DNA of 9,992 nucleotides from an uncultured Clostridia bacterium (GTDB taxonomy: Bacteria; Bacillota; Clostridia; HGM11514): contig CAKSSZ010000038.1 in NCBI GenBank assembly GCA_934489915.1, positions 1 to 9,992 of the forward strand, read 5' to 3'. A program made the position numbers and the translations under genes. Shown here piece by piece: positions 6,543 to 9,992 of this stretch; position 1 is the stretch's first letter, and each line of letters begins with the position of its first letter. The notes under the pieces are model-generated. The model made no database searches. It saw nothing but the letters and a program-made list of their open reading frames with translations, and had not been told where the DNA came from.

Positions 6543-7313
6543 ATGACGCAAAACGAAAGACTGATATATTTAACCAAATATCTGTTAAACGAATCCGAAA
6601 GATACCGGGATGTTAATATTCCGAGTGATATAACGGAGCGGAAAAATCTGTTTCGCTCTCTTATGAATATTCGCACACCGAAAGCTGTTTCTGACGAATT
6701 TATCAAAATTCAAGACGAATATTTGAGGTATGAACTTGCGGCAAAAGGCATAACCGATGCCGATACGCTGCCGTTTGCAGAAAATAAAATCAGCCTGTGG
6801 CAAGGCGATATTACAACGCTGAAATGCGGAGCGATCGTTAATGCCGCAAATTCGGCAATGCTCGGCTGTTTTGTGCCGTGCCATAAATGTATCGACAATG
6901 CGATACACACTTTTTCCGGCATTGAGCTTCGGCTTGAATGTGCAAAAATTATGGAAAAGCAGGGTTTTGCGGAGCAAACCGGCAAAGCGAAGATCACAAA
7001 GGCATACAATTTGCCCTGCAATTATATTTTGCACACGGTAGGTCCGATTATAAACGGTCGGCTGACGGAAAAACATTGCGCTCTGCTTGCATCGTGTTAT
7101 CATTCGTGTTTGGATTTGGCAGAACCGAATGGAATAAAGTCAATCGCTTTTCCGTGCATATCTACCGGTGAATTTCATTTCCCGAATGAAAAAGCGGCGG
7201 AAATTGCGATAGATACCGTGCGTGAAAAACTAAAAACTTCAACTGTTGAAAGGGTGATTTTCAATGTTTTCAAGGACGAGGACAAACGAATCTACGAAAA
7301 GCTGCTCGGATAA
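6543..7313 (+). CDS. zinc-containing macrodomain protein, protein-ADP-ribose hydrolase (SirTM partner)
   Basis: Expected to remove ADP-ribose from proteins modified by the neighbouring sirtuin. Starting at ATG 6543 (AGAGG at 6530-6534, 8 bp spacing) gives 256 residues; a TTG at 6498 in the same frame would add 15 residues but lies inside the leader hairpin and has no proper binding site. Residues 1-85 are the helical N-terminal extension seen in this subgroup. The macrodomain follows, with GDI (88-90), IVNAANS (98-104), GCFVPCHKCIDNAIH (108-122) and STGEFHFPN (207-215). The Cys/His cluster C109, C113, H114, C116 holds the zinc ligands of Zn-macrodomains, and the EFHFP loop replaces the GVFGYP of ordinary macrodomains. 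It is the first gene of a two-gene operon and overlaps the sirtuin gene by 50 nt, pointing to coupled translation. Confidence 0.9.
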   Translation: MTQNERLIYLTKYLLNESERYRDVNIPSDITERKNLFRSLMNIRTPKAVSDEFIKIQDEYLRYELAAKGITDADTLPFAENKISLWQGDITTLKCGAIVNAANSAMLGCFVPCHKCIDNAIHTFSGIELRLECAKIMEKQGFAEQTGKAKITKAYNLPCNYILHTVGPIINGRLTEKHCALLASCYHSCLDLAEPNGIKSIAFPCISTGEFHFPNEKAAEIAIDTVREKLKTSTVERVIFNVFKDEDKRIYEKLLG

Positions 7314-8292
7314 AATAACACAGCTTTCCGAAAAAATACGCTCTGCCGACGCTGTTGTCATCGGTGCCGGCGCAGGTCTTTCGACCTCTGCCGGGTTTGT
7401 CTATTCGGGCGAAAGGTTTGACAAATACTTTGCCGATTTCAAAGAAAAATACGGATTTTCCAATATGTATTACGGCGGTTTTTATCCGTACAAGACGCTC
7501 GAAGAATATTGGGCATATTGGTCGAGATATATTGATATCAATCGATATACAGACGCACCGAAACCGGTCTATACAGACTTACTCCGTCTGGTGAAAGACA
7601 AAGACTATTTTGTAATTACCACAAATGTAGATCACCAATTTCAAAAAGCTGGGTTTGATAAAAAACGGCTTTTTTACACACAGGGCGATTACGGCTTGTT
7701 TCAATGTTCAAAACCGTGCTGCAATAAAACATACGATAATAAAAGCCTTGTAAAAGAAATGGTAAAGTGGCAAAAGGATATGAAGATACCGACAGAGCTT
7801 ATTCCAAAATGTCCTGTCTGCGGCGTGCCTATGACAATGAATCTGCGTGCAGACGATACTTTTGTTCAGGACGAAGGCTGGTATGCAGCGAGCGAACGTT
7901 ATTCCGATTTTTTAAGACGGCACAAAAATCTGAATGTGCTGTATTTGGAACTCGGCGGTACAGGCAGCCTTTATGTGAATAAAGAACACACGCTCACCGT
8001 TGCGGACGGCAAGGACTTCCCCGATTCATTTAAGCCGCTTGCGGCAGTACATCAGACAGCACTCGATTATTTGAGAGGTGTTAAAGATGTTAATTGGACT
8101 TATTTAAGCCCTGCGGCAGACTTCCGGGCAGATGGTGAAAAAACCGGAAAATATATTCTTGCCGGCGAAGATTTCACATTGAATGCAAAAGGTGAAAGCG
8201 TTATCAGCTATGCCGACTATGCAATTGCAATGGTTGATGAAATTGAAAAAGGAAATCATATTGGACAGCGAATCAGTGTTGTAAAAGAGTGA
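7264..8292 (+). CDS. class M sirtuin (SirTM), NAD-dependent protein ADP-ribosyltransferase
   Basis: A 342-residue SIR2-family protein of the SirTM class, which in Streptococcus pyogenes and Staphylococcus aureus ADP-ribosylates a lipoylated GcvH-like protein rather than deacetylating. The Rossmann-fold motif GAGAGLSTSAGF is at 34-45. ITTNVDHQFQKAGF (118-131) supplies the catalytic Asn121. YTQGDYG (138-144) has Gln140 where deacetylating sirtuins have the catalytic His; this swap defines the class and matches the N118/Q137 pair I recall for the S. pyogenes enzyme. C148 with C152/C153 and C183-x2-C186 form the zinc site. ATG 7264 lies 50 nt inside the macrodomain gene with AAAGGG just upstream; it leaves a normal 29-residue N-terminus before the first beta strand. 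No lipoate-ligase or GcvH-like gene is nearby, so the target protein is open. Confidence 0.92.
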   Translation: MFSRTRTNESTKSCSDKITQLSEKIRSADAVVIGAGAGLSTSAGFVYSGERFDKYFADFKEKYGFSNMYYGGFYPYKTLEEYWAYWSRYIDINRYTDAPKPVYTDLLRLVKDKDYFVITTNVDHQFQKAGFDKKRLFYTQGDYGLFQCSKPCCNKTYDNKSLVKEMVKWQKDMKIPTELIPKCPVCGVPMTMNLRADDTFVQDEGWYAASERYSDFLRRHKNLNVLYLELGGTGSLYVNKEHTLTVADGKDFPDSFKPLAAVHQTALDYLRGVKDVNWTYLSPAADFRADGEKTGKYILAGEDFTLNAKGESVISYADYAIAMVDEIEKGNHIGQRISVVKE

Positions 8293-8312
8293 TTACAGCA
8301 TAAGATTTGTCT

Positions 8313-8340
8313 AAAAGGCAACCTGCACGGGTTGTCTTTT
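8313..8340 (+). terminator. terminator of the macrodomain-sirtuin operon
   Basis: AAAAGGCAACC (8313-8323) pairs with GGTTGTCTTTT (8330-8340) through 11 bp with one wobble around a 6-nt loop, 20 bp after the sirtuin stop codon. The trailing T-run is short, with its U residues partly inside the stem. Confidence 0.75.
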
Positions 8341-8392
8341 ATATGCCTGAAAATTTTGAAGGAGCATTCCTGTTAAGTAAGAAAAACGAGGT

Positions 8393-8422
8393 TTGACAAA
8401 AAAGAATACCTTCCAATATAAT
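8393..8422 (+). promoter_or_regulatory. promoter of the IS110-type transposase fragment
   Basis: A perfect TTGACA (8393-8398) and a perfect TATAAT (8417-8422) with an 18-bp spacer. Transcription would start near 8429, inside the loop of the inverted repeat at 8403-8472. Both boxes are more canonical than usual for a transposase gene. Confidence 0.7.
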
Positions 8423-8472
8423 CAGTGTAGTTGGTGACAACAACAAAACACAAAAAATACTGGAGGTATTCT
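8403..8472 (+). promoter_or_regulatory. long-range hairpin covering the transposase ribosome binding site
   Basis: AGAATACC (8403-8410) pairs with GGTATTCT (8465-8472), and TCCA (8412-8415) pairs with TGGA (8461-8464), with a single bulged T at 8411 and a 45-nt loop. The right arm contains the GGAGGT of the transposase gene. The left arm lies upstream of the predicted start of transcription, so only read-through transcripts could form the hairpin. It might alternatively be part of the non-coding left end that encodes the bridge RNA of IS110 elements. Confidence 0.5.
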
Positions 8473-8475
8473 AAA

Positions 8476-8853
8476 ATGAATTTTACACAAAATGAGAAGA
8501 TTAGTCAAGTCACAAACGAAACTTTAGTGGTAGGAATTGATATTTCGAGTGAAACCCACTATGTAAGAGTCTTTGATTGGCGAGGAATGGAATTAACCAA
8601 AACATTTAAGTTTGAAAGCACAAGCTATGGTTTTAAGCAAATGATGGAATGGTTAGAAGAAACCTGTAAGTCCAACAACAAAACAAAAGTTATCATAGGT
8701 GCAGAACCCACAGGTCACTATTGGTTCACTCTTGCAGAATATTTAAAAGAAAACAACATAAAGTTTGTATTTGTCAATCCGATGCATGTTAAGCGTACAA
8801 AGGAGCTTGATGACAATCATCCAAGTAAAAATGACAGGAAAGATCCAAAGGTA
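8476..8853 (+). pseudogene. IS110-family transposase, N-terminal DEDD domain only (truncated)
   Basis: From ATG 8476 (GGAGGT at 8462-8467) the first 126 residues are the RuvC-like DEDD domain of an IS110-family recombinase. All four acidic residues are present: D22 in VVGIDIS, E77 in IGAEPTGHYW, and D120 and D123 in KNDRKDPKV. Family similarity (NPMHVKRTKELDDN, then KNDRKDPKV, normally followed by IAKL) stops abruptly at V126. The frame then runs six residues into foreign DNA and ends at TAA 8872-8874. The C-terminal domain with the catalytic serine and well over half of the protein are missing, so it cannot transpose by itself. The DNA is clearly more A+T-rich than everything to its left. 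An in-frame ATG at 8476 fits better than the upstream GTG at 8431, which lacks a binding site. Confidence 0.9.
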
Positions 8854-9200
8854 TTCTTGACGGAGCAAAGGTAACATTTGGCGATAATGTGTTTGTTGCT
8901 CCCGACTGCGGTTTCCATACGGCAGGCCACCCGATTGACTTTGAGCGTCGGAATCAGGGATTGGAATATGCTTATCCGATTACTGTCGGAGATAATGTGT
9001 GGATTGGCGCCGGTGTTCAGGTAATGCCCGGCGTTACGATTGGCAGCAATGTTGTGATTGGCGGCGGCAGCGTTGTGATTAAGGATCTTCAGAGCAATTC
9101 GATAGCGGTTGGAAATCCCTGCAAGGTCATTCGGGCTATTACGGAAGAAGATAAAAAGACTTGTTGGGACAGATGGTTTGACAAAGGAGAAGGGCTTTAA
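8853..9200 (+). pseudogene. hexapeptide-repeat sugar O-acetyltransferase, 3' part only (maltose/galactoside acetyltransferase type)
   Basis: From ILDGAKVTFGDNVF to the TAA at 9200 the frame matches the C-terminal 115 or so residues of Maa/LacA-type acetyl-CoA-dependent acetyltransferases. It has TAGHPIDFERR with the active-site His, and left-handed beta-helix hexapeptides ITVGDN, VWIGAG, VQVMPG, VTIGSN, VVIGGG, SVVIKD, then VGNPCKVIRAI. The first 70 or so residues of a normal enzyme of about 185-200 are missing: the DNA before 8853 is the transposase fragment. A GTG at 8889 could in principle start a 103-residue protein, but it has no ribosome binding site and would lack part of the trimer and acceptor site. 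I take it as a 5'-truncated remnant, joined end to end with the transposase remnant by a deletion. Confidence 0.88.
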
Positions 9201-9368
9201 GCTTTGACAAGACATTAAGCAGTCTTTCGCGGAACATACTCGTAACACAGGATATTCTGAATACTGCAAAAAGGAATAATAAAAAAATAATCAGTATGGA
9301 CTGTGAGCTGTAAAAGCTATCTGCGTACCTGTTTAAGGCAATAAAAAACCGAGTGTCATACAAAACTT
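9201..9368. other. non-coding or decayed stretch after the acetyltransferase remnant
   Basis: A+T-rich DNA without a convincing gene. A short plus-strand frame ends at a TAA near 9314 (FDKTLSSLSRNILVTQ and onward) with no start signal; it may be the tail of a decayed gene, but I do not recognise it. I see no promoter or terminator here. Confidence 0.4.
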
Positions 9369-9441
9369 TTCAAGTCCCTGTTACAAAAAAACCAAGCCAC
9401 CCCTAACGGGACGTCTTGGTTTTTGGTGCAGAAGACGGGAC
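9369..9441 (-). repeat. direct repeat copy 1: tRNA-Leu 3' end plus terminator (displaced copy)
   Basis: This 73-nt block matches 9536-9608 with a handful of differences. It holds TTCAAGTCCC, a terminator stem (9387-9396 with 9415-9424), and the last bases of a tRNA-Leu on the minus strand, including its CCA and the 17-nt GGTGCAGAAGACGGGAC. No complete tRNA is attached. Further along the minus strand's 5' side, GTCTGCC (9459-9465) echoes the tRNA D-arm, so a decayed tRNA-Leu copy lacking its variable arm and T-arm is possible. Confidence 0.75.
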
Positions 9442-9478
9442 GCAGCCGCAAAGAATGCGTCTGCCGTGCTGCGCACCC

Positions 9479-9522
9479 AAAAGCGAAAAAACCTGCTGCT
9501 GGCAGCTTTTTTAAACGCTTTT
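9479..9522. terminator. nested hairpin between the two repeat copies
   Basis: AAAAGCG (9479-9485) pairs with CGCTTTT (9516-9522), AAAAAA (9486-9491) with TTTTTT (9507-9512), and CTGC (9493-9496) with GCAG (9502-9505), interrupted by one C-C mismatch and a 3-nt bulge. The A- and T-tracts could work as a terminator in either direction. No gene nearby needs it, other than the tRNA reading towards it. Confidence 0.5.
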
Positions 9523-9535
9523 TGCCTTCTTAGGG

Positions 9536-9608
9536 TTCAAGTCCCTATAACAAAAAGCCAAGCCACCCCCTAACGGGATGCCTTGGCTTTTGGTGCAGAA
9601 GACGGGAC
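9536..9608 (-). repeat. direct repeat copy 2: 3' end of the intact tRNA-Leu plus its terminator
   Basis: This is the partner of the copy at 9369-9441, 167 bp away in the same orientation. It covers the final 18 nt of the intact tRNA-Leu, its terminator, and the TTCAAGTCCC downstream. At the stem pair next to CCAAG/CTTGG this copy has G-C (9557 with 9587) where the other has A-T (9391 with 9420), a compensated change. Confidence 0.75.
9553..9591 (-). terminator. Rho-independent terminator of tRNA-Leu
   Basis: AAAAGCCAAG (9553-9562) and CTTGGCTTTT (9582-9591) form a 10-bp stem with an inner CCC/GGG-containing loop. It starts directly after the encoded CCA on the minus strand and is followed there by a T-run, so the tRNA transcript ends here. 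Confidence 0.8.
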
Positions 9609-9677
9609 TTGAACCCGTACGACCTTGCGGTCACTACCCCCTCAAAGTAGCGTGTCTGCCAGTTCCACCACTCCTGC
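9591..9677 (-). tRNA. tRNA-Leu, anticodon GAG
   Basis: An 87-nt class II tRNA read on the minus strand. The acceptor stem GCAGGAG pairs with CTTCTGC with one G-U pair; the D-arm contains GGAACTGGCAGAC; the anticodon stem CTACT/GGTAG encloses the loop TTGAGGG, giving anticodon GAG (reads CUC/CUU leucine codons). The long variable arm TGACC-GCAA-GGTCG is typical of leucine tRNA. The T-arm is ACGGG-TTCAAGT-CCCGT, and A73 and CCA are encoded. It has its own promoter and terminator. The 3' end is duplicated at 9422-9441, which makes the gene a likely integration target. Confidence 0.96.
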
Positions 9678-9688
9678 GTACATGAATT

Positions 9689-9717
9689 AGTATATCAGAA
9701 TATGGGGAATTTGTCAA
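9689..9717 (-). promoter_or_regulatory. promoter of tRNA-Leu
   Basis: On the minus strand a perfect TTGACA (plus-strand 9712-9717), a 17-bp spacer and TATACT (9689-9694) end 11 bp before the first base of the mature tRNA, a spacing normal for stable RNA genes. Confidence 0.85.
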
Positions 9718-9820
9718 GCACTTTTTCAAAAAAACCGCAGGAAGAGGAGAATTCGACCGGCTTGGGAAATATGCACAAAAAATGATTTGGTTTTTTGGAC
9801 TGCAATTGAATGAATATTGG

Positions 9821-9849
9821 TTGATTTTTGAACAATGTTTTGATATAAT
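9821..9849 (+). promoter_or_regulatory. promoter of the last, partial gene
   Basis: TTGATT (9821-9826), a 17-bp spacer and a perfect TATAAT (9844-9849), 31 bp upstream of the ATG at 9881. Between the tRNA promoter and this one, 9718-9820, I see no other feature. Confidence 0.75.
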
Positions 9850-9880
9850 TAATACGATATCAATTTCGAAAGGAGATCGG

Positions 9881-9992
9881 ATGTCTATGAGTAAGAAAAA
9901 TGTATGGGCTGTGTTGCTGATTGCGGTAATGCTTTTGGCAATGATGGCTCCGGTTTCTCTGGCGGATGAGCAGACGTATGCTTATGATACGC
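9881..9992 (+). CDS. secreted or lipid-free exported protein, N-terminal 37 residues only (runs off the window)
   Basis: Only the start is in the window. It begins MSMSKKNVWAVLLIAVML and goes on to MAPVSLADEQTYAYDT, a textbook Sec signal peptide: two lysines, a hydrophobic core of about 16 residues, and a likely signal peptidase I site after SLA, before DEQ. There is no lipobox cysteine. AAGGAG (9870-9875) is 5 bp from ATG 9881; the second ATG at 9887 would give 11 bp and is an alternative start. The product is thus exported or membrane-attached, but the mature domain lies outside the window, so its function cannot be named. Confidence 0.8.
   Translation, partial: MSMSKKNVWAVLLIAVMLLAMMAPVSLADEQTYAYDT

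Noticed and set aside
8343..8396. 17-codon frame (MPENFEGAFLLSKKNEV) between the sirtuin terminator and the IS110 promoter
   Set aside because: No ribosome binding site, overlaps the -35 box of the transposase promoter, and no family recognised. It may be a coding remnant but cannot be supported.
9139..9363. 74-codon minus-strand frame over the acetyltransferase tail
   Set aside because: No start signal and no domain; Phe/Leu-rich content fits the reverse of A+T-rich DNA.
9527..9560. TAGGG-TTCAAGT-CCCTA as the T-arm of a plus-strand tRNA
   Set aside because: The arm itself is perfect, but no matching acceptor, D-arm or anticodon arm lies upstream, and the following bases do not give an acceptor strand ending in CCA at the right distance.
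9369..9608. Repeats as a CRISPR array
   Set aside because: Only two copies, 73 nt long, imperfect, and explained by tRNA 3' end plus terminator.

Overview
The window looks like a chromosomal segment of a low-to-mid GC Firmicute, most likely a gut-type member of Clostridia. The basis is strong AGGAGG-type ribosome binding sites, sigma-A-type promoters, a ClpE-type ATPase, an HxlR regulator, a class M sirtuin with its zinc macrodomain partner, and a tRNA-Leu with an encoded CCA. This placement is inference from gene content, not from a marker gene.

Left part (1-5894), G+C-richer and well ordered: an AraC-family regulator on the minus strand (106-963) is transcribed away from a two-gene plus-strand unit. 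That unit holds a ClpE-like AAA+ unfoldase with an N-terminal zinc finger (1146-3419) and, 6 bp later, a large heparinase II/III-type polysaccharide lyase (3426-5846). It is closed by a strong bidirectional terminator. A perfect CAAGAGA-N11-TCTCTTG repeat lies between the divergent genes and overlaps both predicted -35 elements.

Middle part (5972-8340), visibly more A+T-rich: an HxlR-type regulator gene on the minus strand, interrupted by one in-frame TGA at codon 39, faces away from a zinc-macrodomain gene (6543-7313) and an overlapping SirTM sirtuin gene (7264-8292). By homology the sirtuin would attach ADP-ribose to a protein and the macrodomain would remove it. The GcvH-like carrier and lipoate-ligase genes that accompany this pair in Staphylococcus and Streptococcus are absent here, so the substrate is unknown. 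The intergenic region holds a consensus promoter for each side, a TATACT-C-AGTATA palindrome on the hxlR -10, and a 13-bp hairpin at the very start of the predicted macrodomain mRNA.

Right part (8341-9992), a scarred region: the 5' end of an IS110-family transposase gene (RuvC-like DEDD half only) runs directly into the 3' half of a hexapeptide-repeat sugar O-acetyltransferase, an end-to-end junction of two broken genes. After about 390 bp without a convincing gene comes an intact tRNA-Leu(GAG) on the minus strand. Its 3' end plus terminator is present a second time 167 bp away as an imperfect 73-nt direct repeat, as expected of an old integration or duplication event at a tRNA. The window ends in the first 37 codons of a secreted or membrane-anchored protein with its own promoter.
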